From Bacteroidaceae bacterium (GTDB taxonomy: Bacteria > Bacteroidota > Bacteroidia > Bacteroidales > Bacteroidaceae): 64,000 bases of DNA. Location of the stretch: the NCBI GenBank assembly GCA_024401095.1, contig JAKSLR010000001.1, positions 62,001-126,000 of the forward strand, in the 5' to 3' direction. The translations under genes and the position numbers were made by a program. Positions 8,991 through 20,988 of this stretch are shown in pieces. A model generated the notes under the pieces. That model did no database searches. It was given only the letters and a program-made list of their open reading frames with translations, and had not been told where the DNA came from. How positions within the stretch are numbered: position 1 is the stretch's first letter; the number at the start of each line of letters is the position of its first letter.

Positions 8991-10292
8991 ATGGAAGACG
9001 TGTTTGAGAACATAGAGTTCAATTTCCCAACAAACAACCCAAGCATTATTAAGGTTATTGGTGTAGGTGGTGGAGGCGGAAATGCTGTAAACCATATGTA
9101 TAGAGAAGGTATTCACGACGTAAACTTTGTAGTTTGCAATACAGACAACAAGGCTTTAAGTGATTCGCCAGTTCCAGTTCATTTACAACTTGGAAAAGAA
9201 GGACTAGGCGCCGGAAACCGTCCTAATGTAGCTCGTCAAGCTGCAGAAGAAAGTATTGATGAAATTCGTGCAATGCTTGATGACGGAACAAAAATGGTCT
9301 TTATCACAGCAGGAATGGGAGGCGGTACAGGAACTGGCGCAGCTCCTGTGATTGCACGTGTTGCCAAAGAAATGGATATATTGACCGTTGGTATCGTTAC
9401 TATCCCTTTCCGCTTTGAAGGAAACAAGAAAATTGACCAGGCGCTGGATGGTGTGGAAGAAATATCAAAGCATGTTGATGCTTTGCTGGTTATCAACAAT
9501 GAACGTTTGCGCGAAATTTATCCAGAACTAACTGTGTTAAATGCATTTGGAAAAGCAGATGACACATTATCTGTAGCAGCAAAGAGCATTGCAGAAATCA
9601 TTACCATGCATGGTGTAATAAATCTTGATTTCAATGATGTAAAAACCGTCTTGAAGGATGGAGGCGTTGCAATCATGAGCTCTGGATATGGTGAGGGTGA
9701 AGGCCGTGTAACTAAGGCTATCGAAGCCGCATTACATTCTCCACTACTAAACAACAACGACATTTACAACTCGCAAAAGATTCTGGTAAGCATAGGCTTC
9801 TGCGCTGAGAACGAAGGCGATTCTTTGATGATGGAAGAAATGAATGAAATTCATGAATTCATGGAACGCTTTGGCGGTGAAGTTGAAACTAAGTTCGGTT
9901 TAGCAGGTGATCCAGACCTTGGCAAACAAGTAAAGGTTACCATCCTTGCTACAGGATTCGGAATTGACAGTGTCCCTGGCATGGAAGAAGTTCTTGCAAA
10001 TCGCAGCCGAGAAGAAGCAGAACATCTGGCAGAGTTAGAAGAACAGGAACAGCAGCGAGTTAATCGTAGAAGCAAATACTATGGGCAAGAGAAAACTACT
10101 AGCATCTACAAGCGACGTCATCACATTTACATCTTCAATCCAGATGATTTAGATAACGAGGACATAATTTCTATGGTTGAGACAACTGCTACACACAAGC
10201 GTACAAAAGAACAGCTTGAAAGTATCAAAACCAAATCAACTTCTGCTATTTCTGAGAAGAAAAATGAAGCGCCACAAACCATTTTATTTTAA
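8991..10292 (+). CDS. ftsZ: Tubulin-like division GTPase FtsZ
   Basis: Cytoplasmic GTPase that forms the division ring. The 433-residue product has the N-terminal GVGGGGGNAV loop, the tubulin signature GGGTGTG at residues 110-116, and the T7-loop region NLDFNDVKT. After the conserved core (about residue 320) comes a charged linker and a C-terminal stretch ending in QTILF; the family's short C-terminal interaction peptide is not obvious in the DIPxFLR form known from proteobacteria. The next gene begins 11 bases downstream, suggesting it is in the same transcript. Confidence 0.97.
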   Translation: MEDVFENIEFNFPTNNPSIIKVIGVGGGGGNAVNHMYREGIHDVNFVVCNTDNKALSDSPVPVHLQLGKEGLGAGNRPNVARQAAEESIDEIRAMLDDGTKMVFITAGMGGGTGTGAAPVIARVAKEMDILTVGIVTIPFRFEGNKKIDQALDGVEEISKHVDALLVINNERLREIYPELTVLNAFGKADDTLSVAAKSIAEIITMHGVINLDFNDVKTVLKDGGVAIMSSGYGEGEGRVTKAIEAALHSPLLNNNDIYNSQKILVSIGFCAENEGDSLMMEEMNEIHEFMERFGGEVETKFGLAGDPDLGKQVKVTILATGFGIDSVPGMEEVLANRSREEAEHLAELEEQEQQRVNRRSKYYGQEKTTSIYKRRHHIYIFNPDDLDNEDIISMVETTATHKRTKEQLESIKTKSTSAISEKKNEAPQTILF

Positions 10293-10303
10293 ATAATAAG
10301 ACT

Positions 10304-10750
10304 ATGTTATTCGACCAAATAAGCAACGATATCAAAGAAGCCATGAAGGCGAAAGACAAGGTCCGCCTTGAGACCTTGCGCAACATTAAGAAGTATTTCC
10401 TTGAGGCAAAAACTGCCCCAGGCGCAAATGACACACTCAATGATGACACTGCAATGAAAATCATGCAGAAGCTAGTTAAGCAAGGAAAAGACACAGCAGC
10501 ACTTTACGTTTCGCAAAATCGCCAAGACCTTGCTGACGACGAGTTGGCACAAGTTACAGTCATTGAGAGCTATTTACCAAAAATGATGACAGAATCAGAA
10601 CTTGAAGAAGCAGTAAAAAGTATCATTGCACAAGTAGGTGCAACCTGCATGAAAGACATGGGTAAAGTCATGGGTACTGCTACAAAAATGCTTGCAGGAA
10701 AAGCTGAAGGAGCGAAAATTTCAGCAATGGTAAAGAAACTTCTTGCATAA
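10304..10750 (+). CDS. GatB/YqeY domain protein
   Basis: Small cytoplasmic protein (148 residues) of the YqeY family, which resembles the tail domain of the GatB subunit of tRNA amidotransferases. The pattern MLFDQISNDIKEAMKAKDK, with LRNIK soon after and a helical C-terminal domain with GKVMG, is characteristic. The molecular role is not established, though the fold suggests RNA or tRNA contact. It is the last gene of the division cluster and is followed by a bidirectional terminator. Its place after ftsZ recurs in Bacteroidales genomes. Confidence 0.9.
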   Translation: MLFDQISNDIKEAMKAKDKVRLETLRNIKKYFLEAKTAPGANDTLNDDTAMKIMQKLVKQGKDTAALYVSQNRQDLADDELAQVTVIESYLPKMMTESELEEAVKSIIAQVGATCMKDMGKVMGTATKMLAGKAEGAKISAMVKKLLA

Positions 10751-10763
10751 TTTTATTTTATAC

Positions 10764-10794
10764 TAAAAAGGCCACCTTTTGAGGTGGCTTTTTT
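10764..10794. terminator. Bidirectional terminator between yqeY-like gene and recO
   Basis: Perfect 7-bp GC-rich stem (GCCACCT at 10771-10777, AGGTGGC at 10782-10788) with a 4-base loop, flanked by an A run on one side and a T run on the other. It can serve the convergent genes on both strands. Confidence 0.9.
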
Positions 10795-11518
10795 AATTGT
10801 ACAATTCCTGTAATACAGAAAGAGACTTTAAATCAGAACTTCCTGGGATATGTATAGAATAATAACGTAACAACATATCCAATATCTCATTACGTTCATT
10901 ATGATTCATTTTAAAAAGATACATAGTATCATAATTCATACGCATTAAAGTTATGATATGCTTAGCTTCGCAGCCTTTTACAAACTGTCCATGGAATGGT
11001 TGTAAAGGAACGAAACAGCCATTGAGCATATCAAAAAAATCACCGTCATGGTATTCTTCCAAATTAGGATAGAGACCAAGGAAACGAGATAATCTCATCA
11101 AAAAAACCAAATGATAATTCGCAATGTGATCCGTTGCATTATCTAGCCACATAATCGAATTCTCCAAATATGAAAAAAGTGGCCGGTTTTCTAATTCTTC
11201 TTTTAACACCTTTGATAAAAATTCTGTCATAAAAAGAGCCACAGATAATTTCAACGGATTAAAAGGTATTGAAGAAAAAGGATAAATTGGACGAACGTCT
11301 TTTATATGGCTTAAACCACCTTTATTTGAAATCTCAACATCCAACTCAAGAAGAGAAAGCGGTTGAAAAAGTACATTTTTGACTTTAGCCTTATGAGTTT
11401 TAGGAATTCGGACCCAAAAAGCCATACGTCCATCTTCTTCCGTGAAAGTATGAACAATCATAGAAGAATCATTGTATTTTAACGAATACAACACTACTGC
11501 ACGTGTCTTTTTCTGCAT
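10793..11518 (-). CDS. recO: DNA repair protein RecO
   Basis: Recombination mediator that helps load RecA onto SSB-coated DNA. The start is set at the ATG whose complement is at 11516-11518, giving MQKKTRAVVLYSLKYNDSS, the usual RecO N-terminus with its OB fold (about residues 1-80); an upstream in-frame ATG at 11626 would run through the promoter. The product is 241 residues, normal for Bacteroidetes RecO, with a helical C-terminal domain. The RecO zinc-finger cysteines found in some bacteria are not evident. Convergent with the yqeY-like gene. Confidence 0.88.
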   Translation of the reverse strand: MQKKTRAVVLYSLKYNDSSMIVHTFTEEDGRMAFWVRIPKTHKAKVKNVLFQPLSLLELDVEISNKGGLSHIKDVRPIYPFSSIPFNPLKLSVALFMTEFLSKVLKEELENRPLFSYLENSIMWLDNATDHIANYHLVFLMRLSRFLGLYPNLEEYHDGDFFDMLNGCFVPLQPFHGQFVKGCEAKHIITLMRMNYDTMYLFKMNHNERNEILDMLLRYYSIHIPGSSDLKSLSVLQELYN

Positions 11519-11533
11519 AGCTATTAGTTTGTG

Positions 11534-11564
11534 CAAAGATAACCTAAAGCTTTTAAAAGACAAA
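11534..11564 (-). promoter_or_regulatory. recO promoter
   Basis: On the minus strand: TTTG (plus-strand 11561-11564), 19-base spacer, then TATCTTTG (plus-strand 11534-11541). This is an exact match to the Bacteroides TTTG / TAnnTTTG arrangement and ends about 15 bases from the RecO ATG. Confidence 0.8.
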
Positions 11565-11646
11565 ATATAATGGTATTCTACCACAAAAAGGGTAATAGAA
11601 AAACTACGAATTTTGCACAAAATCAAAAAATTATAGTTGAAAAGTT

Positions 11647-11677
11647 TTGTAATCTTGTTTTTTTAGTTTACTTTTGC
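11647..11677 (+). promoter_or_regulatory. Promoter for tRNA-Glu and rpsT
   Basis: TTTG at 11647-11650, a 19-base spacer, then TACTTTTG at 11670-11677: an exact match to the Bacteroides promoter form, about 42 bases upstream of the tRNA. It is divergent from the recO promoter. Confidence 0.8.
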
Positions 11678-11718
11678 ACCCGCAATTAAGCCCTTGTGGC
11701 AAAATTGAATATCGGTTT

Positions 11719-11790
11719 GGTCCCTTCGTCTATCGGTTAGGACGAGAGATTTTCATTCTCTAAAGAGGAGTTCGACTCTCCTAGGGACTA
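11719..11790 (+). tRNA. tRNA-Glu (anticodon TTC)
   Basis: A 72-base cloverleaf can be folded: acceptor GGTCCCT with AGGGACT (one G-T pair), D arm around GTCTATCGGTTAGGAC, anticodon stem AGAGA/TCTCT around loop TTTTCAT with TTC at 11752-11754, and T arm GAGGAGTTCGACTCTCC. CCA is not encoded. It sits immediately upstream of rpsT, so it may be cotranscribed. Confidence 0.95.
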
Positions 11791-11868
11791 CAACATTGGA
11801 GATCGGTGCGAGGTCTAATAGCCATACCACATCACACTCCGTTAACAAACAATTAATATTTAAGACAA

Positions 11869-12123
11869 ATGGCAAATCACAAATCATCACTGAAGAGAAT
11901 CCGTCAGGAAGAGAAAAGAAGACTTCACAACAGATATTACGCAAAGACTATGCGTAACGCAGTTCGTAAGCTTCGCGCAACAACCGATCAGGCAGAGGCA
12001 GTAGCTCTGTATCCAAAGGTACAGAAGTGTCTGGATAAGTTAGCAAAGCGTAACTATATCCACAAGAACAAGGCTGCTAACTTGAAGTCTAAGTTGTGCG
12101 CTCACATCGCAAAGTTGGGATAA
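11869..12123 (+). CDS. rpsT: 30S ribosomal protein S20
   Basis: Small basic primary-binding ribosomal protein that contacts the 5' and 3' minor domains of 16S rRNA. The 84-residue product begins [17 protein letters not shown], the standard S20 N-terminus, and is rich in K and R with mostly helical character. Length is normal. It follows tRNA-Glu by 78 bases and is closed by a strong terminator. Confidence 0.97.
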   Translation: MANHKSSLKRIRQEEKRRLHNRYYAKTMRNAVRKLRATTDQAEAVALYPKVQKCLDKLAKRNYIHKNKAANLKSKLCAHIAKLG

Positions 12124-12144
12124 TTTCTTAACGAAAAGCTATAG

Positions 12145-12187
12145 AGAGAGGCTGAATTTTGACAATTCAGCCTCTCTTATTTTTTTC
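12145..12187 (+). terminator. rpsT terminator
   Basis: Perfect 14-bp inverted repeat (12145-12158 with 12164-12177) around a 5-base loop, followed by a run of T residues from 12180. Strong rho-independent terminator. Confidence 0.92.
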
Positions 12188-12230
12188 TCTTTTCAACTCA
12201 CTTCAAAATAGTTTCTTGTATAGGCATTTT

Positions 12231-14279
<2,049 letters not shown>

Positions 14280-14302
14280 CCTTAACCTAATATAAACACT
14301 AC

Positions 14303-14341
14303 AAAAAAAGATGGTAGATTTTTATTCTATCATCTTTTTTT
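14303..14341. terminator. Bidirectional terminator between gyrB and DUF3109 gene
   Basis: Nine-base stem GATGGTAGA (14310-14318) with TCTATCATC (14326-14334), one G-T mismatch, with A7 before and T7 after. It overlaps the last codons of the minus-strand gene. Confidence 0.85.
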
Positions 14342-14906
14342 CTTTTAACTCCTGTACAGCATCATCAAGTTCATCATACCAAGCCTGACCAAACCTACGA
14401 ATTAGAGGCTCTTTCAAAAACTGATATACTCTTAAATCTAATTTTTTGCCAAGTAGTACAGCTGCTTTACAAACATCCCATCGATGATAATTCACACCCT
14501 TTATTTCACCAAAATCCTTCACTCTAATCGGATATAAGTGACAAGAGACTGGCTTATAAAACTTTGTCTTTCCTGCCCGATAAGCTCTCTCTATAGCACA
14601 AAAACAACCTCCATTGTCATCATAGCATGTAAACACACAATCTTTGTTATTGACAATAGAAGTAACCAAATCACCATCACAATCTGTATAAACAACTCCT
14701 TGTTTCTTTATAACGGCCTGAGCTTCTGGACTCAAATCATCCCATACGATATCCAAGACATTCTCTAGCTCTGCCACCTCATCTAACTCTACAGGAGCAC
14801 CGGCATCGCCCTCAATACAACAAGCTCCCTTACAAGCATCCAAGCTACAGCAGAATCGCTGCTCCAGAACATCAAGAGAGACTAAAACATCATCAATTTG
14901 TATCAT
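14322..14906 (-). CDS. DUF3109 family cysteine-rich protein
   Basis: Cytoplasmic 194-residue protein of the DUF3109 family, common in Bacteroidetes. Cysteines are clustered in the pattern of YkgJ-like putative metal-binding proteins: CCSLDACKGACCIEG near residues 18-32, CVFTC then CFC near residues 92-103, and CHLYP around residue 120. These suggest a zinc or Fe-S site, but no biochemical role is known to me. It lies 58 bases downstream of gpmI with a hairpin between, so it may be transcribed only by read-through or from its own promoter. Confidence 0.85.
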   Translation of the reverse strand: MIQIDDVLVSLDVLEQRFCCSLDACKGACCIEGDAGAPVELDEVAELENVLDIVWDDLSPEAQAVIKKQGVVYTDCDGDLVTSIVNNKDCVFTCYDDNGGCFCAIERAYRAGKTKFYKPVSCHLYPIRVKDFGEIKGVNYHRWDVCKAAVLLGKKLDLRVYQFLKEPLIRRFGQAWYDELDDAVQELKEKKMIE

Positions 14907-14919
14907 CGTGCAAATAGAA

Positions 14920-14947
14920 TAAGGGCGGATTCTAAGACCCGCCCTTA
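14920..14947 (-). terminator. gpmI terminator-like hairpin
   Basis: Perfect 9-bp stem TAAGGGCGG / CCGCCCTTA (14920-14928, 14939-14947) with a 10-base loop, just past the gpmI stop in the minus direction. The following U tract is weak, so termination may be partial. Confidence 0.65.
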
Positions 14948-14964
14948 TATTGTATAGTCAAAAA

Positions 14965-16485
14965 TTACTTAATCAAATTCTTTCCTGTCATCTCTGCTGG
15001 TTGCTCCAGGCCCATTATGTGCAAAATAGTTGGAGCTACGTCAGCCAAGATACCATCTTCAATCTTAGCTTCCTTGTTAGCTGTAACGTAAATACATGGA
15101 ACAGGATTCAAAGAGTGAGCGGTATTAGGAGTGCCATCTGCATTCAATTCGTTATCAGCGTTTCCATGGTCTGCAATGATGATTACCTCATAATCATTTG
15201 ACTTAGCAGCCTCAACAGTCTCCTTTACACACTGATCAATAGCGACAACAGCTTTTTCTACAGCCTCATAAATACCTGTGTGACCTACCATATCACCATT
15301 AGCATAGTTCACAACAATCCAATCGTAAGTCTGAGTATTAATAGCCTCTACAAGCTTATCCTTAACCTCAAAAGCACTCATTTCTGGCTTTAAGTCATAA
15401 GTTGCAACCTTTGGAGATGGAACCAAAATGCGATCTTCACCCTCGTATGGAGTTTCACGACCACCATTGAAGAAGAATGTTACATGTGCATACTTCTCGG
15501 TCTCAGCAATATGAAGCTGCTTCAAGCCTTTAGCAGAGATATACTCTCCTAATGTATTTGTTACATTCTCCTTAGGGAAGAGAATATGAACACCAGTGAA
15601 AGAAGCATCGTATGGAGTCATACAATAATACTGAAGACCAGGAACTGTAGCCATGCCCTGTTCTGGCATATCCTGCTGAGTGAGCACAACAGTAATTTCC
15701 TTAGCACGATCGTTACGGTAATTAAAGAAAATCACAACATCACCTTCTTTGATAGTACCGTCAACAGTACTATTCACGATAGGTAAAATAAACTCATCAG
15801 TTACACCCTCATCGTAGCTTTCCTGCATTGCCTGAACCATATTGTCAGACTTCTTGCCTTCACCAGAAACCAACTGATCGTAAGCAACCTTAACACGTTC
15901 CCAACGCTTATCACGATCCATAGCATAGAAACGGCCAATTATAGAAGCAATCGCTCCGCATCCTACTTCCTGCATATGGTTCTCAACATCAGCAATGAAA
16001 CCCTTACCACTCTTAGGATCGGTATCACGACCATCCATGAAACAGTGTACAAAAGTACGACCCTCAAGGTTATACTCCTTTGCAATATCAATCAACTTAA
16101 ACAGATGATCCAATGAGCTATGTACACCACCAGTAGAAGTCAAACCCATCAAATGCAAGTTTTTGCCATTCTCTTTTGCATAGCTATAAGCTGCAACAAT
16201 TTCCTTATTCTGCAGAATACTATTGTCCTTACATGCACGATTAATTTTTACCAAATCCTGATAAACGATACGGCCACCGCCAATATTCAAATGGCCAACC
16301 TCAGAGTTACCCATCTGACCATCAGGCAGACCTACGTTTTCACCACTAGCCAACAACTGAGAATTTGGATACTCAGCCTGTAGGTAATCCATGTAAGGAG
16401 TAGCAGTGTTGAAGATAACATCACCTTTACCCTTGTTACCAATTCCCCATCCGTCAAGGATCATCAAAAGCGCTTTCTTTGCCAT
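14965..16485 (-). CDS. gpmI: 2,3-bisphosphoglycerate-independent phosphoglycerate mutase
   Basis: Glycolytic enzyme interconverting 3- and 2-phosphoglycerate using a phosphoserine intermediate and two metal ions. The 506-residue product has the alkaline-phosphatase-like N-terminus LMILDGWG, the catalytic serine region [12 protein letters not shown], the phosphatase-side inserted domain with FMDGRDTDP, and the late metal ligands [13 protein letters not shown] and [10 protein letters not shown]. Length is typical. A TAACTTTG -7 element precedes it. Confidence 0.97.
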   Translation of the reverse strand: MAKKALLMILDGWGIGNKGKGDVIFNTATPYMDYLQAEYPNSQLLASGENVGLPDGQMGNSEVGHLNIGGGRIVYQDLVKINRACKDNSILQNKEIVAAYSYAKENGKNLHLMGLTSTGGVHSSLDHLFKLIDIAKEYNLEGRTFVHCFMDGRDTDPKSGKGFIADVENHMQEVGCGAIASIIGRFYAMDRDKRWERVKVAYDQLVSGEGKKSDNMVQAMQESYDEGVTDEFILPIVNSTVDGTIKEGDVVIFFNYRNDRAKEITVVLTQQDMPEQGMATVPGLQYYCMTPYDASFTGVHILFPKENVTNTLGEYISAKGLKQLHIAETEKYAHVTFFFNGGRETPYEGEDRILVPSPKVATYDLKPEMSAFEVKDKLVEAINTQTYDWIVVNYANGDMVGHTGIYEAVEKAVVAIDQCVKETVEAAKSNDYEVIIIADHGNADNELNADGTPNTAHSLNPVPCIYVTANKEAKIEDGILADVAPTILHIMGLEQPAEMTGKNLIK

Positions 16486-16525
16486 AATATATTGTTTTTA
16501 AATTTATTTCATTTTCTTTGCACCG

Positions 16526-16533
16526 CAAAGTTA
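16526..16533 (-). promoter_or_regulatory. gpmI -7 element
   Basis: Minus-strand TAACTTTG (plus-strand 16526-16533), 40 bases before the gpmI ATG, matches TAnnTTTG. No clear TTTG at -33. Confidence 0.55.
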
Positions 16534-16585
16534 CACAATTTTCAGCAATACATATGGTTTTTTCTGCAAAAAAATAAGGGACAAT

Positions 16586-16846
16586 TTATTTTAAACCAGC
16601 TCTTTTACAATCCCAAATCGTAAACAAAAACCATGTTACCAAAACAAAGTGAATAAATACACTGCACACAGTAAAGACGGCAAAGGCAAAAGCAATGGTT
16701 GCATGAAAAATCTTCCACGCCTGCAAAACACTGATGCGCTCTTCTAATAATGTGGAATACACACTAGCCAACCCCATGCCCACATTCTGAACAAAAACTC
16801 TAACCTTCATTCCTACTGTCATTGATACTGATAACTCCTTTTTCAT
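16586..16846 (-). CDS. Small membrane protein of unknown function
   Basis: An 86-residue product from the ATG at 16846 (MKKELSVSMTVGMKVRVF). I do not recognise a family. The N-terminal 45 residues are mixed and helical; residues about 48-78 are strongly hydrophobic (AFAFAVFTVCSVFIHFVLVTWF) and make one long or two short membrane helices, ending with a short basic tail. A longer frame reaches 16918 but passes through promoter-like sequence, including a TTCCTTTG box at plus-strand 16884-16891, so the shorter start is preferred. It lies between gpmI and a divergent WYL regulator. Confidence 0.6.
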   Translation of the reverse strand: MKKELSVSMTVGMKVRVFVQNVGMGLASVYSTLLEERISVLQAWKIFHATIAFAFAVFTVCSVFIHFVLVTWFLFTIWDCKRAGLK

Positions 16847-16946
16847 AAACTCGTAATTTAGATTGTTTATTGTTTTGATAGTGCAAAGGAAATCAGTTTT
16901 TGTGCCAAAATACGTCAATCATATTTTTATTTTTCTAAAATTTTAT

Positions 16947-16954
16947 TAATTTTG
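16947..16954 (+). promoter_or_regulatory. -7 element for WYL regulator gene
   Basis: TAATTTTG matches TAnnTTTG and ends 25 bases before the ATG at 16980. The -33 region holds only a T-rich stretch. Confidence 0.5.
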
Positions 16955-16979
16955 CCCCAGAACAATCAAAGATAACACT

Positions 16980-17882
16980 ATGGGATTAAACAAATTTGAG
17001 CGCCAGCTGAAACTCATGCTCATGCTTACACAAAATCGGAGATACACCATTGAAGAGATTGGAGACCGGCTTGATCTATCTCTCAGAAGTACCTATCGCT
17101 ATTTAGAATTTTTCAAGGAAAATGGCTTTGAAGTCGTTAAAGAGCGTGGAATTTATCGTTTAGACAAATCATCAAGCTATTTTAGACAAATTTCAGAACT
17201 GATACATTTCACAGAAGATGAAGCTCTGACGTTAAAAATGGTATTAGAAGGTCTTCCAAATAAGACTTTAGCAATCAAGCAATTACTAAATAAACTCTCA
17301 CGAATTTACGACTTGCAATTATTCGAAGAAATAGCATCAAATGAACAATTTGCAAAAAACCAGCAGAACCTTTACAAAGCGACAAAAGAAGGACGCCAAT
17401 GTCTGCTTAAGAATTACAGTTCCTCACACAGTAATACTACTACAGACCGCTTGATTGAACCATTTACCTTCTTGGCTTCAAACACAGAAATAAGAGCCTT
17501 TGAAGTCAACTCAAAAGAAAACAAGACATACAAAATAGCACGAATTGGTGAAGTAATAATATTAGATACCAATTGGGATTATAGACCTTTCCACAAACAA
17601 GTTTATACTGATGCATTTCATTTTTCTGGAGAAGAGCTGATTCCCATAAAACTGCGCCTTGATCGCTTGTCAGCAAACCTTCTAAAAGAAGAAGTTGTCG
17701 TCCGTGACAACGAACTAGTTTCTGATGGAGAAGATCACTGGATTTACAGTACAGAAGTCTGCAGATTTGAAGGTATCGGACGCTTTATAATGGGCTTATT
17801 AAATAATGTGGAAATCCTCGAGAATAAAGAACTGAAAAAGTACATAAAAGCAAAAATAAAAGAGGGCCTAAAGGCCTTGTAG
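16980..17882 (+). CDS. WYL-domain transcriptional regulator
   Basis: 300-residue cytoplasmic regulator. Residues about 5-60 form a winged helix-turn-helix of the HTH_11/DeoR type (RYTIEEIGDRLDLSLRSTYRYLEFF), and residues about 160-230 fit a WYL domain, a ligand or nucleic-acid sensing module, although its name-giving W-Y-L triplet is not conserved clearly. The C-terminal part resembles the WCX extension. It is followed 142 bases later, on the same strand, by the porin-lactate permease-lutABC set, so it is a reasonable candidate regulator of those genes, but nothing in the sequence proves it. A long-range alternative is control of unrelated genes. Confidence 0.8.
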   Translation: MGLNKFERQLKLMLMLTQNRRYTIEEIGDRLDLSLRSTYRYLEFFKENGFEVVKERGIYRLDKSSSYFRQISELIHFTEDEALTLKMVLEGLPNKTLAIKQLLNKLSRIYDLQLFEEIASNEQFAKNQQNLYKATKEGRQCLLKNYSSSHSNTTTDRLIEPFTFLASNTEIRAFEVNSKENKTYKIARIGEVIILDTNWDYRPFHKQVYTDAFHFSGEELIPIKLRLDRLSANLLKEEVVVRDNELVSDGEDHWIYSTEVCRFEGIGRFIMGLLNNVEILENKELKKYIKAKIKEGLKAL

Positions 17883-18024
17883 AATGCATAAATAACCAAT
17901 ATTATAAAGAAAAAAGAAAAAAAGATAGGATCAAAGAAAATTACACCGTTCTACATTTCACATTACGAATAAAAATGTGTAATATTGTAACGTAATTAAT
18001 AATAACACACTCAATTTTAATCCT
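17883..18024 (+). promoter_or_regulatory. Leader of the porin-lactate gene set
   Basis: A-rich 142-base gap. No TAnnTTTG box is visible on the plus strand. It contains two overlapping short inverted repeats, CACATT/AATGTG and ATTACG/CGTAAT, between about 17960 and 17995, which could be activator or repressor sites. Read-through from the WYL gene is also possible. Confidence 0.35.
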
Positions 18025-19203
18025 ATGAAAAGCATCCTTTCTATGGCCGTTGTATTATTTTTTGCATGTCCTGCAATAGCAGAAAACAACGACCCCAAGA
18101 AATCTGAATTCATGCCTGTAGAACACTTTGAAGAAGGTTACATAACACATTATTTAAACGAGGCGATTGCCAATGGTTTCAACAATGAGAATGACGGTCC
18201 AATACAATACGGACGTAAAGTGACAGGTTTTGCTTCCGCTCCCAAATTCGGAGGTTATTACATGGCTGGATATTACTATACCAGTCAAGACGGAAAGAAA
18301 TCCGGCGACGGATTTAAGCAGAAAAATGTTCGTTTGTATGTAAGTGGAACATTATTTAATGATTTTGCTTACCTTATCCAATTCCAGACAGCAAATGATA
18401 AGTTCCACATGAAGGATTATTGGCTAGAATGGAAGAAATACAAATCATTCCAGATTAAAGCTGGACAATTTATCCGCGTATTCGGATATGAAAATCCTTA
18501 TACTCCTTTTGAGTATCATGATGGTGCATATGCACAAATCACACAGAAACTTTGTGGTCAGGCAGACTTCATTGTAGGTGATAACGGTGGTGGACGTGAC
18601 CAAGGAATCCAATTCCAAGGCGACCTACTACCAGTTGGCAATGACCAGCACTCTTTATTGCACTATCAATTTATGGTATCTAACGGACAAACCATCAATT
18701 CTGGAGACAAGAACTCACAAAAAGACCTAAGCGGCACTTTACAGATTCAGCCTATCAAAGGCTTACGATTAGCAGTGTGGGGATGGACTGGAAATTTCAC
18801 TTCCGATACAGGTATTACTGTAAACCGCGACCGCTACATGGTATCAGCATTTTATGATGCAAATGATTGGACTGCACGTGCAGAATATGCACACTCTACT
18901 GGCCATAAGACCACCGATTACAATCCTTCAACAGGAAAATGGAGCGGTACAGGAAAGGCACAAGGTTGGTATGCAGCACTGGGAATTCCATGTGGTGATG
19001 TCGTAAAAACTTGGGTGAAATATGATGCTTACGAAGATGATGCCACTAAAAACAGTTTAAAGAGCATCTATTCTGTTTCTCCAAACATACAAATTCACAA
19101 GAACATGTGGTTCCAGCCACGTTTAGCATTTGTTCATGACAACGCACTGGCAGGCCACGAAAACTACATGGAAGCTAGCTGCGAAGTAGGCATCCGATTC
19201 TAA
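18025..19203 (+). CDS. Outer-membrane porin (OprO/OprP-like)
   Basis: 392-residue exported beta-barrel. Residues 1-19 make a Sec signal peptide ([20 protein letters not shown]). The body has alternating aromatic and polar strands, phrases such as [34 protein letters not shown] typical of phosphate-selective-porin-like proteins split over two strands, and a C-terminal phenylalanine (EVGIRF), the usual barrel-assembly signal. The gene is 32 bases upstream of the lactate permease, suggesting a channel for organic acid entry across the outer membrane; substrate is inferred only from context. Confidence 0.8.
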   Translation: MKSILSMAVVLFFACPAIAENNDPKKSEFMPVEHFEEGYITHYLNEAIANGFNNENDGPIQYGRKVTGFASAPKFGGYYMAGYYYTSQDGKKSGDGFKQKNVRLYVSGTLFNDFAYLIQFQTANDKFHMKDYWLEWKKYKSFQIKAGQFIRVFGYENPYTPFEYHDGAYAQITQKLCGQADFIVGDNGGGRDQGIQFQGDLLPVGNDQHSLLHYQFMVSNGQTINSGDKNSQKDLSGTLQIQPIKGLRLAVWGWTGNFTSDTGITVNRDRYMVSAFYDANDWTARAEYAHSTGHKTTDYNPSTGKWSGTGKAQGWYAALGIPCGDVVKTWVKYDAYEDDATKNSLKSIYSVSPNIQIHKNMWFQPRLAFVHDNALAGHENYMEASCEVGIRF

Positions 19204-19235
19204 TTTGCAGTAATAACCTTAAAAAATACAACTAT

Positions 19236-20960
19236 ATGTCAATAGCATTAGCTGCTTTATTAGCATTTTTACCTATCTTGCTGGCCCTCATCTTGATGGC
19301 TGGTTTCCGCTGGCCTTCAACTAAAGCCATGCCATTATCTTTTTTGTTGGCTGCTGCTGAGGCCATCATTTTTTGGAAGCTTTCTGCACTCCGTGTAGCT
19401 GCCCTTACTCTGGCAGGTTTCTGGAATGCCTTTGGTATTCTTATTATCGTATTCGGTGCATTGCTTATTTATTACACCTTGCAATCTAGTGGAGCCATGG
19501 AGACCATTCAGGCTGGTATGCAAGAAATTACACCAGACCGCCGTCTGCAGGCTATTATCATTGGATTCATGTTTTCTGCTTTCATTGAAGGTGCTGCAGG
19601 TTTCGGTACACCAGCAGCATTGGCTGCTCCACTGTTGTTAGGATTAGGCTTCCCTCCATTGTGTGCGGCTATCGTCTGCCTGTGTTTCAACAGTGTCCCT
19701 GTAACCTTTGGTGCAGTAGGTACTCCTACCATCAAGGGCTTTGGCTCTATTGAAACCGATGCATTGCAGGCATTGAACGATATGGGTATTGTCAATGCAG
19801 ACTCAGCAATGGTTTATAAACACATTGGTGAGTATGTTACTTTAGGCCACCTTCCAATGTTAATCATCCTCCCAATTTTTATGTTGGGATTTATGACTCG
19901 CTTCTTCGGTAAAAACAAGAAGTGGAGCGAAGGTTTTGCTGTTTGGAAATACTGTCTGATGGCATCTGTTTGCTTCGGTGTTCCTTATTATATTTTAGCT
20001 TGGTGGTCAGGTCCTGAAATTCCATCTATGATGGGTGGTATTATTGGCCTAGGCGTACTGGTATGGTTAACCAAGAAGGGCATTTGTGTACCTAAGGATG
20101 TTTGGAGCTTTGCAGACCAGAAAGAATGGGATGCAGACTGGAGCGGTAACATCAAAGCTACTGATGTGAAAGAGTTCAAAAAGCACATGAGTCAAGTTAA
20201 AGCTTGGATGCCATACGTTTTGTGCGGTATCATCTTGGTTATCACTCGTGTACCAGCTTTCGGCTTGAAGGCATTGGTTAATGACCCAATGTTTAGCCTT
20301 GGTTTCAAGGACATTCTGGGTGTAGAGGGTGTAAACGAGTCTATCGCTCTGTTGAACTTACCAGGAATCATTCCTTTCATTCTGGTAGCTATCTTGACTA
20401 TCTTCATGCACGGTATGACCAAAGATGATGAAGTTGGAAAAGATAAAGTTAAGCGCGCTTGGAGCACAGCTTTGGGTAAGATGAAGGCTCCTACCATTGC
20501 CATGTTGGCATCTGTAGCGTTGGTTTCAATTTTCAAGGGCTCTTCTGCAACTGAAGTTTTGATTGGGGGAAATGCAGGTATTTCTATGCCAATGGCTATG
20601 GCTACCTTGCTTTCTACTACCTTCGCTCCTGTATGGCCTATGTTGGTATCATACATTGGTGGACTTGGTGCATTTATTACCGGTTCAAATACTGTATCAG
20701 ATATGTTGTTCGCAAACTTCCAGTGGGATGCAGCTACCGCTTTGAACTATTCACCAGACCAGCACTTCGTCTGCGTAGCTATGCAGGGTGTAGGTGGTGC
20801 TATGGGTAACATGATCTGTATCCACAACATTGTATCTGCTTGTGCTGTATTGGGATTGATTGGACACGAAGGCCAGATTCTCCGCAAGACTTGGATTCCA
20901 TTTGTAATTTATGGTCTGTGCGCTGGCGTCATGGCATTCATATTGATGGCAATCGTTTAA
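19236..20960 (+). CDS. L-lactate permease (LctP family)
   Basis: Inner-membrane lactate (or glycolate) transporter of the LctP/LldP family, probably a proton symporter. The 574-residue product has about 13-14 hydrophobic segments and the family phrases [34 protein letters not shown], and [17 protein letters not shown]. Length agrees with the family (about 550). It is sandwiched between the porin (32 bases upstream) and lutA (28 bases downstream), which fits an uptake-and-oxidation operon. Confidence 0.93.
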   Translation: MSIALAALLAFLPILLALILMAGFRWPSTKAMPLSFLLAAAEAIIFWKLSALRVAALTLAGFWNAFGILIIVFGALLIYYTLQSSGAMETIQAGMQEITPDRRLQAIIIGFMFSAFIEGAAGFGTPAALAAPLLLGLGFPPLCAAIVCLCFNSVPVTFGAVGTPTIKGFGSIETDALQALNDMGIVNADSAMVYKHIGEYVTLGHLPMLIILPIFMLGFMTRFFGKNKKWSEGFAVWKYCLMASVCFGVPYYILAWWSGPEIPSMMGGIIGLGVLVWLTKKGICVPKDVWSFADQKEWDADWSGNIKATDVKEFKKHMSQVKAWMPYVLCGIILVITRVPAFGLKALVNDPMFSLGFKDILGVEGVNESIALLNLPGIIPFILVAILTIFMHGMTKDDEVGKDKVKRAWSTALGKMKAPTIAMLASVALVSIFKGSSATEVLIGGNAGISMPMAMATLLSTTFAPVWPMLVSYIGGLGAFITGSNTVSDMLFANFQWDAATALNYSPDQHFVCVAMQGVGGAMGNMICIHNIVSACAVLGLIGHEGQILRKTWIPFVIYGLCAGVMAFILMAIV

Positions 20961-20988
20961 TCTAGAAAAACTAATATAAAAGAATAAC

